A stretch of 64,000 bases of DNA from Chloroflexi bacterium 54-19 (GCA_001898225.1 MKTJ01000038.1:64372-128371), one strand, 5' to 3'; positions 18,566-28,694 are shown, counted from the first letter of the stretch. Notes: generated from the sequence alone by a model not told the origin. Numbers and translations are program-made.

Positions 18566-20422
18566 CTAGGGAAGCCAGCGCAACGGGTTGGTCACGCTGC
18601 CGTGCAGGATGGTTTCAAAATGGAGGTGGCAACCGGTGGAGTTGCCGGTAGTGCCTTCGTAGCCGACCAGTTGGCCCCTGGAAACCCGTTGGCCTAACGA
18701 GACGGCTATACGTGAGAAGTGACCATAGCGTGTCCTGAAGCCGTTTCCATGATCAATCAGGGCGGTAATGCCATAGCCATACTGGGACCAACCCGCTTCG
18801 ATGACCGTCCCGCCATCGGCGGCGACAACTCGCGCCCCGCACGGCTGGGAAATATCGAGCCCGGCGTGAATACCGTACCAGATACGCTCACCAAAGTAAG
18901 TTGTGATAACCCCCCGCATCGGCCAGATCATCGAGCCGGTCGCTTTCCCGGCTGAAGGCGCTGCCGGGGCCGGTTTCTGGACCGCCTGGTTGGCTGCCGG
19001 TTTGGGGGTAGCTTTGCTGGGTAGCGGTGCGACCGCCGGGGCCGCTCCCTTGGTGATAGCCTTGGCGGTCTGGGCCGGTTTGGGCGTCGGGGTCGGGTCG
19101 GCGGGTTTGGGCGGCGGTGGGGGCGGCCAGGTTCCGTCCGGCACAATCAGACTGGCCCCAGGGGTCAGCTTGATGCCTCGCGCCACATTGTTAGACTTAA
19201 AGTTGATAATATTATCGGCGCTGGTCCCCAGGTAGTTGGCAATGCCATCCAGGGTGTCGCCGTTCTTGACAGTGTAGATAACGCCATCCACCGGCAGGAT
19301 ACGAATCTGCTGGCCGATGCGCAACCCGTTATCGAGTTCGTTGTTATTCAGGAGGGTATCGGTGCTGATACCAAACTTGGTCGCGACGCTCTTGAGGGTA
19401 TCCCCCGACCGGACGGTGTAGAGATAGAGCTTGTCGCGCATCGGCATGCTGCCGCCGGGCACCATTACTTCCTGGAGGGTCTTTAATGAGGTGCTGGGGT
19501 CGGCCCCTTCCAGGTTGTTAAACTTGTAGTTGATAATCACCTGGGGGTCCACGCCGTATTTATTGGCGATACTCCCGATGGTGTCGCCCGGATTGCCGAT
19601 GTGAAGCATCCCGGTGATGGGAGGCACGACCAGTTTCTGGCCCGGAGTGAGCGGGCTGTCCGGTTCAATCAGGTTATTGGCGTAGAGCAGGGTTTCCAGG
19701 CTGACATTGTGTTCGGTGGCGAGGCTTTGCAGGGTATCGCCGTCTTTTATAATGATGGTCTGGACCCGCCGGACCACTGCCGGGTCGTTGGCGGCGACCG
19801 CGCTGGCGTAAATCTCGCGGCTGTCCCCGGTGATAACCATGTTGCCGTTGAGCATTTGCGGGTTCGAATGGATGGCATCCTCGCTGACGAGGCGGGTGAC
19901 AATGCCGCTAAACCCGCCAAAGACGACCACGACCAGGGCCAGGATGAGCATGGCGCTATGCGCGCCGTAGCGGCGGGCGTGGTGGGTCATGGCGTCGGTC
20001 GAAGAAGTGCCAAAGTGCTGGGCGGCCTGGTCGGGGGCGATACGGTTGAACCAGAAGAAGTGGCCGGGATTCTTTAAGAATTTGCGCATTTCCCCGGCCA
20101 GCCGGAAATCGGCCTGGCGGAAGGGGGCGCTGATAAACTTCAGGATATTCCAGATAAGGAGGAATGGAAAAAGAAGGATGCCCCGGATGGTCCAGGCGAA
20201 ATCCTTTTCGCGTTTGGCGTTTTGCTGGAAGCGTTCTTCCGAGGACAGACCGGCGATTTCGTCCAGCATCTGGCGGGCTTCGTCGGCGGCCTGACCGGAA
20301 CGGCCCTGGCGCGAAACCGGGATAATGCTGGTTGTGCGTGGTTTTTCGGCCTGGTCTAAAATGCCGGTGGGAGTTTTGGGTTCAGGAGAGATTTCCCGGT
20401 CATTTTTATCAATTTGCCGCAC
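18566..20422 (-). CDS. LysM / M23 peptidase envelope protein (paralogue B)
   Basis: A 618-residue protein and tandem paralogue of the neighbouring gene. Shared blocks are DEARQMLDEIAGL, FRLAGEMRKFLKNPGHFFWFN-type (cytoplasmic side), THHARRYGAH before the membrane helix, three LysM-type repeats (IIIKDGDTLQSLATEHNV, YTVRSGDTLKSVATKFGI, YTVKNGDTLDGIANYLG), a Pro/Lys linker and an M23 domain with GIHAGLD, TRYGHF and GCHLHFE zinc ligands. The linker is shorter than in paralogue A. The predicted role is peptidoglycan binding and hydrolysis at the envelope. The start is GTG at 20422; as in paralogue A a GGRAGGTT motif lies 13-17 bases upstream, so the precise start is uncertain. Confidence 0.92.
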   Translation of the reverse strand: MRQIDKNDREISPEPKTPTGILDQAEKPRTTSIIPVSRQGRSGQAADEARQMLDEIAGLSSEERFQQNAKREKDFAWTIRGILLFPFLLIWNILKFISAPFRQADFRLAGEMRKFLKNPGHFFWFNRIAPDQAAQHFGTSSTDAMTHHARRYGAHSAMLILALVVVVFGGFSGIVTRLVSEDAIHSNPQMLNGNMVITGDSREIYASAVAANDPAVVRRVQTIIIKDGDTLQSLATEHNVSLETLLYANNLIEPDSPLTPGQKLVVPPITGMLHIGNPGDTIGSIANKYGVDPQVIINYKFNNLEGADPSTSLKTLQEVMVPGGSMPMRDKLYLYTVRSGDTLKSVATKFGISTDTLLNNNELDNGLRIGQQIRILPVDGVIYTVKNGDTLDGIANYLGTSADNIINFKSNNVARGIKLTPGASLIVPDGTWPPPPPPKPADPTPTPKPAQTAKAITKGAAPAVAPLPSKATPKPAANQAVQKPAPAAPSAGKATGSMIWPMRGVITTYFGERIWYGIHAGLDISQPCGARVVAADGGTVIEAGWSQYGYGITALIDHGNGFRTRYGHFSRIAVSLGQRVSRGQLVGYEGTTGNSTGCHLHFETILHGSVTNPLRWLP

Positions 20423-20818
20423 TATATAGCGTAACCTCCCGCAATACCTGATGGCCTGGTTTTCTGGTGCGCGCAGCCAAACTGAAAGGATAGCTCAAGA
20501 AAGAGACTTGAGTAATTCGCGCAACTCAGGGAGCAGGGTCAGTGCCTACCTACCGCCCGGTACGAATGCTACCGGCAAAGGAAATATGGGGACGACCGCC
20601 TCAAGGGACAAGCAATAAGCAGGCTTTTATACTTTGTAAAGAATGGCTAATAACTGCCTAGCCAAACCATAATCGGGCCTAAAGTGTCAATTAGGATAGT
20701 ATGAGTATAACAAGTCGTTTATTTTTGTCAAATAGAAAGCCAAAACTCTAATTTTAGAATAATATTTGCGGGCTGAGAGTGGGAAGGGAGGGTGAGTTGG
20801 GCCGGGCGGATTAAAGTT
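20423..20818 (-). other. gene-free interval, probable leader of LysM paralogue B
   Basis: About 395 bases without a credible gene. It contains the upstream region of paralogue B and several short inverted repeats (for example GGTAGCATTCGTACC-like on the minus strand near 20555-20575). I recognise no RNA family in it. Confidence 0.3.
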
Positions 20819-21232
20819 TTAACGTTTATCCTGTTTGTGCTGGTCAATCGAGGACAGCAGTTTGGCGAGTTCAAACGGTTTGGAAATAAAGCCTTTGACC
20901 GGGTTATCCCTGGCCGTATTGACAATCTGGCGGCTGGCCGAGAGCAGCAAGATGGGCAGGTCGGCGTATTCCGGTAGCTGTTTGATGGCGTCCAGGAACT
21001 GCCAGCCGTCCATGACCGGCATCATGAGGTCGAGCAAGACCAGGGCCGGGCGCTGCTGGGCGACCATTTCAAGCCCTTCTTTGCCGTTGCGCGCCAGAAT
21101 CACGGAATAGCCCTCGTCCAGCAGGACGGTTTCCAGCATATTCCGCATGGCCTGGTCGTCATCGACTACCAGGATAGGCAAACTTGCGCCCATATTATAA
21201 GTAGAGGGATGTTCGTTCACGGATATATTCAT
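20819..21232 (-). CDS. single-domain response regulator (CheY-like)
   Basis: A 137-residue receiver domain only: acidic pocket VVDDDQA, phospho-acceptor Asp in LVLLDLMMPVMDG, Ser in LLLSAS and Lys in FISKPFE. It would be phosphorylated by a histidine kinase and act by protein contact; no kinase or output gene is adjacent. The start at 21232 is an ATG with a weak ribosome site; a second in-frame ATG (MGASLPIL) 13 codons on is possible. Confidence 0.9.
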   Translation of the reverse strand: MNISVNEHPSTYNMGASLPILVVDDDQAMRNMLETVLLDEGYSVILARNGKEGLEMVAQQRPALVLLDLMMPVMDGWQFLDAIKQLPEYADLPILLLSASRQIVNTARDNPVKGFISKPFELAKLLSSIDQHKQDKR

Positions 21233-21526
21233 AATTTCTTACTAACAGCCTTAACGTTTCCTTGTGCAAACTCTTGAATACATCATACAATTCTTGGGCT
21301 GTATTTTCAATGGGCAAGGGGATTTGGTTTTGACTAATCAGCGGCGCAGGAAAATTTAATTAAACCCTTTTCTTTCAGAACTTCCCCTACTATAAGCTAT
21401 TTTGCGCTAAAGGTCCAACTCGTTAAAGTTTAACCCTCAAGGGCCGGGACCGGCCAACCCCAAAGCCAGTCCCGGTTGGACCCCAAAACTCACTTCTTAA
21501 AACGCAAAACGCGGCAGACCCTGCCC

Positions 21527-21997
21527 TTATTCTGCCCCGGCCCGGTAGTAGCGCCGGAGAGAGGGCAGCATTATAACGGCCAGGAAGACCAGGCTGAAGA
21601 CTACCATTACCCACTGGATGGGGGCCATAAACCGTAACAGCACCACTTCCAGGGCCAGCCAGCCTATCAGGACCAGGCACAACCCCAGGACCAGCAGCCA
21701 GGCCCAGTGTTCGTGAAAACGGCGGCTAAGGGCTTGCAGCGAGGCCAATTTCGGGCGGGTCCAGAGGGCCACCAGGAGCGGAATGGGTAACAGCCCGTAG
21801 ACCACCAGCAGGAACAGGCCCGGCAGAAAGTAGTCCGGCACCAGCAAATTACTGACGTAAGAATCCATTTGCATGGAAGCGCCCGAAGGGTCCAGGATGA
21901 AATTCAGACCTCCGACCCAGGCTCCGATTATTAAAAAGACCAGGCAGGCGGTCAGGAAGAACAGGCCCACCGGGCGGGATTGTGGTTGCTTTTCCAT
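21527..21997 (-). CDS. small membrane protein, four predicted helices
   Basis: A 156-residue protein of unknown function. Hydrophobic helices lie near 12-34, 52-76, 93-115 and 121-145, with a short Lys/Gln-rich N-terminus. AGGAG seven bases before the ATG at 21997 supports expression. No family is recognised; no operon partner. The 21233-21526 gap contains a GC-rich inverted repeat (arms CCGGGAC/GTCCCGG near 21450-21475) without a T-run. Confidence 0.7.
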   Translation of the reverse strand: MEKQPQSRPVGLFFLTACLVFLIIGAWVGGLNFILDPSGASMQMDSYVSNLLVPDYFLPGLFLLVVYGLLPIPLLVALWTRPKLASLQALSRRFHEHWAWLLVLGLCLVLIGWLALEVVLLRFMAPIQWVMVVFSLVFLAVIMLPSLRRYYRAGAE

Positions 21998-22185
21998 TAA
22001 AATTCTCCTCTAGCGTTTCAAGATATTTTGAACAGCCTTCCTTAAATAAGCCCTAAAAATAGGTCCAAAAATAGGCCCGGCTAAAAGACCCTTCCGGTTA
22101 GCGGGTCCAGCCTGTTGAAAGTGTAACAATATGGGGACAACTTAAAGGTAGAAAAGGATAAAAAAAGGTAAAATTAAGCGGTCTA

Positions 22186-22214
22186 TTGACTCGCGGGCCA
22201 AATATTGATAGATT
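22186..22214 (+). promoter_or_regulatory. promoter of the TPR-glycosyltransferase operon
   Basis: TTGACT (22186-22191), 17-base spacer, TAGATT (22209-22214). The predicted start is near 22221, about 44 bases ahead of the ATG at 22265. Confidence 0.65.
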
Positions 22215-22264
22215 TACCCAACGAATGCCAATCTAAACGGGGCCAGAGTTCAGGCTAAAGAGGG

Positions 22265-25200
22265 ATGCCGATTTTTCTGATACCGGGGCGGCGCGGTCGC
22301 AACCCCCGGATTGATAATAAACCTGATTCGACCCATCCGGGGCGACGCGCTCTTGCTTTGCCGGGAATAGATAGGGTCAGCCGCCGCCTGAGCCAGCGCC
22401 TGAAGGTGCTGCGAGGCCGGGCCGGGGCGTCGGCCAGCCGGGCCAGGCGAAACTTGCGCCGCCCCATAAACCGGCTCCAACCCCGCAGCAATCCGCTCCT
22501 GGGCCAGATGGAATACCCCGCCCTCCCTGCCGCGCCCGCCGAATACGACGCCTTTGACGATTACAACGATTTTGATGGCTACGAAGACTCCGGCACTTCC
22601 GGCGAAGTTTCTTCGAGCTTACCCACCCGGCCCCGCGAAACCGATTTCGAACTGCGCCCGGCTGCGCCCGCCGGGGACTTGCTCGCCGATTTCTTCGAGG
22701 GGCCTTTGCCGCTCCCGGCCAACGACCTCCTGGCCGACTTCTTCCAGGATACTTCCCCCGGCCTGGACTCCGCCACCGCCCAGAATTACCCGGCAGGCCG
22801 CGCAACCGGACGCCAGGCCGCCCTTCCCGCTACCCCCGGAGAGCCTGCCGGGGCCGAGTTCGATTTGCCGCGCGACCTGGCTGACCTGGGACTGGCCCTG
22901 CCTTCCCCCAACGGGCGGCTGGTCCAGCGTTTCGAGACCCCGGCAGGCCGCCATTTTGTGACCCGCACGGCCAGCCGCCTTTCCACAGAACAACCAATCG
23001 AGCCGCCCGGTGAAGACGGGCCAGCGGACGAGTTCGAGCTTGAACCGGAGACCCCGGCCTATCACAGCATGCTGGCCGAGGGGATTGTGTCCCCGGCAGC
23101 GCCTTCGGTCGCACCGCCGGTCGCGCCACTTCCTAAAGGTATTCCCGCTGGAGCAGGCCCGACCCGGCCTTTTTCGGTGGTCAACCCGACCGAGGCCCCC
23201 ACCGCGCCGCACGTCATCGGCGGGTCGCCCTTCGCCAACTTTGACGAGGAAGCCGAAGGCGATTTCGAGGACGGCGAGGAAGATTATCCCGCCAGGGAGG
23301 GTGAAGACGGCGACGATTATGACGAGCCGCCCGGTGGAGGCTGGCCCGCCGATAGCGGCCACCATCCCGGCATCTACCCGAAAAACGTCCGCGAACTCTT
23401 TTTAGAGCCGACCTACGACCCCAACCGCCGGGGTTTTAAACCGCGCCGCCCCCGGCCCAAAGGGAGCGGGCTAATCCGCTTCCGCAATCCCCGCGTGGCC
23501 CTGGCGGTCGGGGTGGTCTCCGCCCTCATGCTGCTGGTAATGGTGGCCCTTATCGCCTACCTGACCGGGTTCGCCTTCAAAGCCCCGGTCGAGAAATTCG
23601 TGGTCCAGTTCAACAATTTCGGGGAAGGCCCCGGCTACAGCTATGCCAGCACCGGCAACCAGCCCTGGGGCAAAGCTTTTGGCACGAACCTGCTCGAAAC
23701 GGGCGGCCTCGGAAATCTCGAAGTGAACTATAGCGGCGACAACATCGGGGATGCCGCCACCGCCACGAAGACCGCCCAGCAGCACGCTGACGACATCCTG
23801 GTCTGGGGCTACCACGATAGCAAGAGCGGCCAACTGGTCGTGACCCTATCTTTGCAGCCGAACGGGCCTTTCGACCCGCCGACCGGGCAGGGCCGCCAGA
23901 TAGTCAACCGCTACCTGTTTGACCCGGAGCAGGTCACGCTGGCGACGCCTCTGCCGGGCGAGAGCGCCAACCCTCTGCCGCTGACCGAATATATCGCGGC
24001 CCTGCACGATTACTACACCGGCAGCTACGAAACGGCCATCGCCGGGTTTACCGAGCTTCTGAATAAAAGCCCCGCCGCGAACGAGCCGGGTTTGCGCCTC
24101 TTGCGGGCCAACGCCCTTTTCCTCTCCGGGAAGTACGCCGGCGCGGTCGAGGATTACGACCGGCTGATTGCCATCGACCAGCAGGCCCAGGCCCAGAACG
24201 CGCCTATCCCGGTCCTCCCGGCCATCGTCTACAATAACAAGGCGGTCGCGCTCAACTTCGAGGGTAGCTACCCCGAAGCTAACCAGAGTTTCGACCTGGC
24301 CCTGAAGAATAGCGACAAACTGCCCAAACTCTTTGCCAACTACGCCCAATTTTTGCTCGACCGCACCGACGCCGAGTTCAGGCCGGACGTGCTGGCCGAT
24401 TTCGAGAACCGCCTGGGTGGGGCGCAAAAACTTGACCCCCAATCGGCGGCGATTTTGCAAAACCTGGGGCGGATTCAACTTTACCAGGGCGATTCGGCAG
24501 GCGCTATATCGACCCTCGGCAAGGCCCGCGACCTCGACCCGAACTTTTTGGAAGTCTACTACTGGCAGGGGCTGGCCTATCTCGGCAAGAACGACCAGTC
24601 GCAGGATAAAAAGGCTCTTGAGTCGGCCCTGGAAGCCTTCAAAGCGGGGGAGAACCGGGTCAACCAGCGCCTGACCCAGAACCGCCAGCGGTGGCAGACC
24701 CTCGACCAGGGCGGCAACAAGACCCTGGCGGCGGTCTGGGATGGTCGAGCCCGCGACGACCAGCTTGAACTCGAACAGTTGCGCTTTGGTATCGCCCGAA
24801 CCTATCTCGAAATGACCCGCATCCAGGGCAAGGACCTGGGCAACCCCTTCGACCGGGTGTTGCGCTGGGTCAAGGGTGACAAGACCCCCTACGAGGAAGC
24901 CGGGACGCGCCTGAAAGAGTTGCTCAACCCGAAGGCGGACGACCCCAACGCCACTTTCCACTATGGGCCGAACAATCCCGACGCCAACTTTTATTACGGC
25001 CAATTTTTAGCGATTACCGGGGATGGCGACCCCGCGCCCTATTACCAGAAGGCCAAAGAGCTCGAAAGCGACCTCAACCGGCGCTTCCGCTATAACGACT
25101 TGCTGGCGCAGCAGTACGCCGCCCAGGGCAAGCGGCAGGAAGCCCTCAACGAGTACACCGAATTTATCAGCCTGGATAAAAACCGGGCCCAGGGTTATTT

Positions 25201-26779
25201 AGCTCTCTCGAACCTGGAATACCGCTTCGGGATGTTTTCGGACGCGGCGGCGGCGGCGGATTCGGCTATCAAAATCACGCCCAACGACCCGGCGGCTTAC
25301 TACGCGGCGGGGGTGGCCCAGGAAGGCAATTTGCAGTTGCAGCAGGCGGTCAACTATTTCGACCGGGCCCTGGTGCTAGACCCCAACCTGGCCGAAGCCC
25401 ACCTGCAAAAGGGGCTGGCCCTGTTCAACCTGAACCGGCGCGAGGAATCCCTGGCCGAATTCGCGGCGACCCTGAAGCTCAACCCGCAGGCGGCCCTGGC
25501 CCATTTCTACACCGGGATTGTCTATCACGAGAACCACCTCGACCCCAGGGCGGCCCTGGCCGAGTGGGAACAGGCTGTTCAAATAGACCCGAAATTCGCG
25601 GACGCCTGGGTCAAACTGGGCCTCGTCCACAGCCAGCTAAACGAGCTTGACGCCGCCATTGACGCCTATAACCGGGCCCTGGCGATTAACGACAAGGACG
25701 CCCTGACCCACTATTACCTGGGGCTGCTCTACGAAGGCAAGAACACCAAAGACGACCTGGCGCGGGCCGAGACGCAGTATCGCCGGGCTATCGAACTCCA
25801 ACCGGGCATGGTCAACGCCTACAACCACCTGGCGACGGTGCTGGTCCGGCAGGGCGGCAACTCGGACGCGGCCCTCCAACTGGCCCAGAATGCCGCCAAT
25901 CTCGACCCCAAGAACCCGGATTCGCAGGTAGTTCTGGGGGATTTATTGCGAAGCCGGGGCAACTTCGAGCAGGCTATCGCGGCTTATAACGCGGCCCTGG
26001 CCCTGCGCGGGGCTTACCCGGAAGCCCTTTTCGGGCGGGGAGCGGCCAACCTGGGCAAACAGCAGTACCCGGCGGCCCTGGCCGATGTCGGGCAAGCCCT
26101 CCTGCTCAAACCGAACTGGGGCGACGCCCTGCTCTTGCGCGGGCAAATCCAGGAAGCCCTCGGCCAGTACGACGACGCCAACGCCAGTCTCGGCCAGGCC
26201 CGCCTGAGCGACCCGAACAACCCCTATCTTTACGCCGAAATGGGCAACCTGGCCCTCAAACGGAATGACACCAGCGGGGCGATTGCCAATTATGAAAAAT
26301 CGCTCTCGCTCTACGAGCCGAACCCCGGCGCGCATTTCAACCTGGCCCAGTTGTATTTTAACCGGCGCGACTTCGATACGGCCCTCAAACATTTCCAGCG
26401 GACCCAGCAGCTTGATAGCGGTTGGCCGCGCGCGAACTACTGGATAGGCCGCTCCTACGAGTTTTTGAACAAACCCAACGAGGCCCAGGCCGCCCTCGAA
26501 CAGACCGTCAAACAGGAGCCCAACTTCGTAGAAGGTCATTTCGAGCTGGCGAACGTCTACCGGACCCAGGGCAAACGCGACCAGGCCCTGACCGAGTATG
26601 ATGCCGCCCTCAAACTTCAGCCGGAGTACGGCCCGGCCTGGCTGAACAAGGGTCAGGTTTACGAAGAACTGGTCAAGCTGTCCGAGGCTCGCGCCGCCTA
26701 CGAGAAAGCCGCCGCCTCGAACGACCCCCAGGTCCGGGATGCCGCCAACAATGCCCTGCAAAAACTAGGTGTGAAATAG
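22265..26779 (+). CDS. giant membrane-anchored TPR protein
   Basis: A 1504-residue protein. The N-terminus (1-80) is Arg-rich; residues 80-400 are acidic, Pro/Ala-rich and probably disordered. One membrane helix (VALAVGVVSALMLLVMVALIAYL) lies near 410-432. The remaining ~1070 residues are mostly TPR units on the outside (for example ALAHFYTGIVYHEN, DAWVKLGLVHSQLNELDAAI, PEALFGRGAANLGKQQYPAAL). TPRs mediate protein-protein contact; the partner is unknown. Just upstream of the ATG is AGAGGG, too close for ideal ribosome binding, so the start is not certain. It is followed three bases later by a glycosyltransferase-like gene, suggesting a joint envelope role. Confidence 0.88.
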   Translation: MPIFLIPGRRGRNPRIDNKPDSTHPGRRALALPGIDRVSRRLSQRLKVLRGRAGASASRARRNLRRPINRLQPRSNPLLGQMEYPALPAAPAEYDAFDDYNDFDGYEDSGTSGEVSSSLPTRPRETDFELRPAAPAGDLLADFFEGPLPLPANDLLADFFQDTSPGLDSATAQNYPAGRATGRQAALPATPGEPAGAEFDLPRDLADLGLALPSPNGRLVQRFETPAGRHFVTRTASRLSTEQPIEPPGEDGPADEFELEPETPAYHSMLAEGIVSPAAPSVAPPVAPLPKGIPAGAGPTRPFSVVNPTEAPTAPHVIGGSPFANFDEEAEGDFEDGEEDYPAREGEDGDDYDEPPGGGWPADSGHHPGIYPKNVRELFLEPTYDPNRRGFKPRRPRPKGSGLIRFRNPRVALAVGVVSALMLLVMVALIAYLTGFAFKAPVEKFVVQFNNFGEGPGYSYASTGNQPWGKAFGTNLLETGGLGNLEVNYSGDNIGDAATATKTAQQHADDILVWGYHDSKSGQLVVTLSLQPNGPFDPPTGQGRQIVNRYLFDPEQVTLATPLPGESANPLPLTEYIAALHDYYTGSYETAIAGFTELLNKSPAANEPGLRLLRANALFLSGKYAGAVEDYDRLIAIDQQAQAQNAPIPVLPAIVYNNKAVALNFEGSYPEANQSFDLALKNSDKLPKLFANYAQFLLDRTDAEFRPDVLADFENRLGGAQKLDPQSAAILQNLGRIQLYQGDSAGAISTLGKARDLDPNFLEVYYWQGLAYLGKNDQSQDKKALESALEAFKAGENRVNQRLTQNRQRWQTLDQGGNKTLAAVWDGRARDDQLELEQLRFGIARTYLEMTRIQGKDLGNPFDRVLRWVKGDKTPYEEAGTRLKELLNPKADDPNATFHYGPNNPDANFYYGQFLAITGDGDPAPYYQKAKELESDLNRRFRYNDLLAQQYAAQGKRQEALNEYTEFISLDKNRAQGYLALSNLEYRFGMFSDAAAAADSAIKITPNDPAAYYAAGVAQEGNLQLQQAVNYFDRALVLDPNLAEAHLQKGLALFNLNRREESLAEFAATLKLNPQAALAHFYTGIVYHENHLDPRAALAEWEQAVQIDPKFADAWVKLGLVHSQLNELDAAIDAYNRALAINDKDALTHYYLGLLYEGKNTKDDLARAETQYRRAIELQPGMVNAYNHLATVLVRQGGNSDAALQLAQNAANLDPKNPDSQVVLGDLLRSRGNFEQAIAAYNAALALRGAYPEALFGRGAANLGKQQYPAALADVGQALLLKPNWGDALLLRGQIQEALGQYDDANASLGQARLSDPNNPYLYAEMGNLALKRNDTSGAIANYEKSLSLYEPNPGAHFNLAQLYFNRRDFDTALKHFQRTQQLDSGWPRANYWIGRSYEFLNKPNEAQAALEQTVKQEPNFVEGHFELANVYRTQGKRDQALTEYDAALKLQPEYGPAWLNKGQVYEELVKLSEARAAYEKAAASNDPQVRDAANNALQKLGVK

Positions 26780-26782
26780 CCG

Positions 26783-28120
26783 ATGCAAACGCCACCGACC
26801 CAGCTTCGTCCCTCCCCTTCTCCGGTCCCGTTCTACCGCGACAAGAATTACCTCGCGGCGGGGTTTATCGCGCTGCTCTGCCTGGGCCTTCTGGTCTGGC
26901 TCGACCTGGTCTTTATCATGCCGATAAAGCGGCTGGACGTGCCGAACCTCGATAACGACCTGAGCGTCTTCTGGAGCGCGGCCCGGACGGTCTGGCAGGG
27001 TGGCAACCCCTACGACTTCGCGCCGGGGAGCCTCTTTCACCAGGTGGCAAATTCCGCCGGGGGCGACTCGGATGTCTTTCTGAGCCCCTACTTCCTGACC
27101 CTCCTTTTTATGCCGCTGGCGGCTCTGCCCCTGAACGTGGCGGCGCTGGTCTGGCTCCTTTTCAGCCAGGCAGCGCTTGGGTTCTCGGTCTATTTGATTG
27201 TAAAGCTGGCCGGGCAGCGTTTTACGCCCCCGGTCCTGTTCCAGACGCTCCTGCTGGTGGTCTTCTGGCGCTACTCCTTCGAGGTCATGATTCTCAACAA
27301 CTTGAGTATCCTGATGCTGGGGGCGACGGTGGTCTCCTACTATTGCAGCCGGACGGGAAGACCTTTTCGGGCGGGAGTCGCGGCCAGCCTGTTATTATTA
27401 AAACCGCAACTCTTCTTCCTGACCTTGCCGCTCTTGCTGGTGGTGCCGACCGCCGAAAAAGAGGGTTCACAGGCAAGCTGGCTGAACCGGACGACTTACC
27501 GGCGCTGGCTCGGCTTCGGGGCGGCCTGTGCGGTCTTTGCGGTCTACAGTTTCGCGGTCTTTCCGGGCTGGTTGGGGGAGTGGTTGCGGTCGGCGGGCGG
27601 GCGCTACACACCCCAGTTCGATAGCGAGATGGCCTCGGCGCGAAGTTTCGCGGCCCTGGTGACGGGGGACGCCCTCGTGACGCCGGTCTATATTGGGCTG
27701 GCGGGTCTGCTCTGCCTGGCGGCGCTGGGGCTGTGGTGGCGGAACCGGGACAACGCGCGCGACTTTACCTTTTTACTGGCGGTGGTGGTCTGTCTAAATT
27801 TGCTGGCCGCGCCCTATACCCGCAGTTACGACTTTTGTCTGCTTCTGATACCGTTGCTTTTCAGTTTCTTCAAGTTGCGCCAGCTCGAAAAAGCGGCTCG
27901 GAAGGCGGGCGGCAGAGAATTCCCCTACCGCCTGTTCTGGTGGGCGCTGTTAATCCTGGCCTGGCCCCTGCACCTGGTGGCGATTACGACCACTTTCACC
28001 TGGGAAAACCTGGTGACGCTCTCTTTACTGGCGGCGAGCGGGCTGGTCTGGCGGCGTTACGCGGCCCAGGAGAGCGCGCAAAATGAGGCTGCACCCCCAG
28101 GTTTAGTTAGCCGAGAATAA
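26783..28120 (+). CDS. GT87-like (DUF2029) membrane glycosyltransferase
   Basis: A 445-residue protein with about 10 hydrophobic helices. The N-terminal pattern DNDLSVFWSAARTVWQGGNPYDF resembles the GT87/DUF2029 family (polyprenyl-phosphate sugar-dependent mannosyltransferases), with the acidic residues after the first helix. The donor and acceptor are unknown. It starts three bases after the TPR gene stop and reuses AGGTG inside that gene as ribosome site, so it is translationally linked. Its 3' end overlaps the convergent lipoprotein gene by 14 bases. Confidence 0.8.
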   Translation: MQTPPTQLRPSPSPVPFYRDKNYLAAGFIALLCLGLLVWLDLVFIMPIKRLDVPNLDNDLSVFWSAARTVWQGGNPYDFAPGSLFHQVANSAGGDSDVFLSPYFLTLLFMPLAALPLNVAALVWLLFSQAALGFSVYLIVKLAGQRFTPPVLFQTLLLVVFWRYSFEVMILNNLSILMLGATVVSYYCSRTGRPFRAGVAASLLLLKPQLFFLTLPLLLVVPTAEKEGSQASWLNRTTYRRWLGFGAACAVFAVYSFAVFPGWLGEWLRSAGGRYTPQFDSEMASARSFAALVTGDALVTPVYIGLAGLLCLAALGLWWRNRDNARDFTFLLAVVVCLNLLAAPYTRSYDFCLLLIPLLFSFFKLRQLEKAARKAGGREFPYRLFWWALLILAWPLHLVAITTTFTWENLVTLSLLAASGLVWRRYAAQESAQNEAAPPGLVSRE

Positions 28121-28694
28121 TCAGGTCGCTGGCCTGATTGAGCTCGATGACGAACTCGGCCACGTAAGTGTAGCTGGCCCCCTGTTTGAAAAGACCGTTT
28201 ACGGCGATTCGTTCGCCCTGGACCAACTGGTTGAGGGTATCGAGGCCAAAGGATTGGCTGTCGTAGATATAGATGGTCACGCCGTAGAGCGCCCCGCCGT
28301 ATTTGCTGGTGGTGGTGTCGAACTCGATGGTGGTCAGGTTGTCCCGGTTGGGGAGGGTGATTTTGTTGATAATGCCTTCCAGGCAGACGCGAGTGCCGAT
28401 GGCCGCTCCCATATTAAAGCCCGCCGAGCGGACGTTGGTGCAGCCCGCTATAAAGGCGGGGGCCGGGGTAAGGGTCGGGTAACCCTCGACGGTCGGTGTT
28501 TCGTCGGCGGGTTGGGGTTGGGCTACCTTTTCGGGCGGGACGGGGGTGCAGGCAGCCAGGAGGAATAGAAGCCCCAGGCTTAACAGGAGCGGCAAACCTT
28601 TTCGGACCCATCCGGAGGTCACCCCACGGCCTAATTCATGGAGCAGCCCTGGGACTAATTCATGGGCCAACCCTGGCGATTTACGATGATACAT
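28107..28694 (-). CDS. lipoprotein of unknown function
   Basis: A 195-residue protein. The Arg/Lys-containing start is followed by LPLLLSLGLLFLLAAC with a lipobox Cys. A mainly beta C-terminal part (TRVCLEGIINKITL, YGVTIYIYDS, GERIAVNGLFK) has an OB-fold-like feel, though I cannot confirm it. The start ATG at 28694 is chosen because GGAGGTGGG lies just upstream; the ORF is open to 28742 without such a site. Convergent with the glycosyltransferase gene. Confidence 0.75.
   Translation of the reverse strand: MYHRKSPGLAHELVPGLLHELGRGVTSGWVRKGLPLLLSLGLLFLLAACTPVPPEKVAQPQPADETPTVEGYPTLTPAPAFIAGCTNVRSAGFNMGAAIGTRVCLEGIINKITLPNRDNLTTIEFDTTTSKYGGALYGVTIYIYDSQSFGLDTLNQLVQGERIAVNGLFKQGASYTYVAEFVIELNQASDLIILG

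Noticed and set aside
20423..20640. c-di-GMP-I riboswitch in the leader of LysM/M23 paralogue B
   Set aside because: Only a CGGTAGGTAG-like string agrees; the conserved core of the class is not there.
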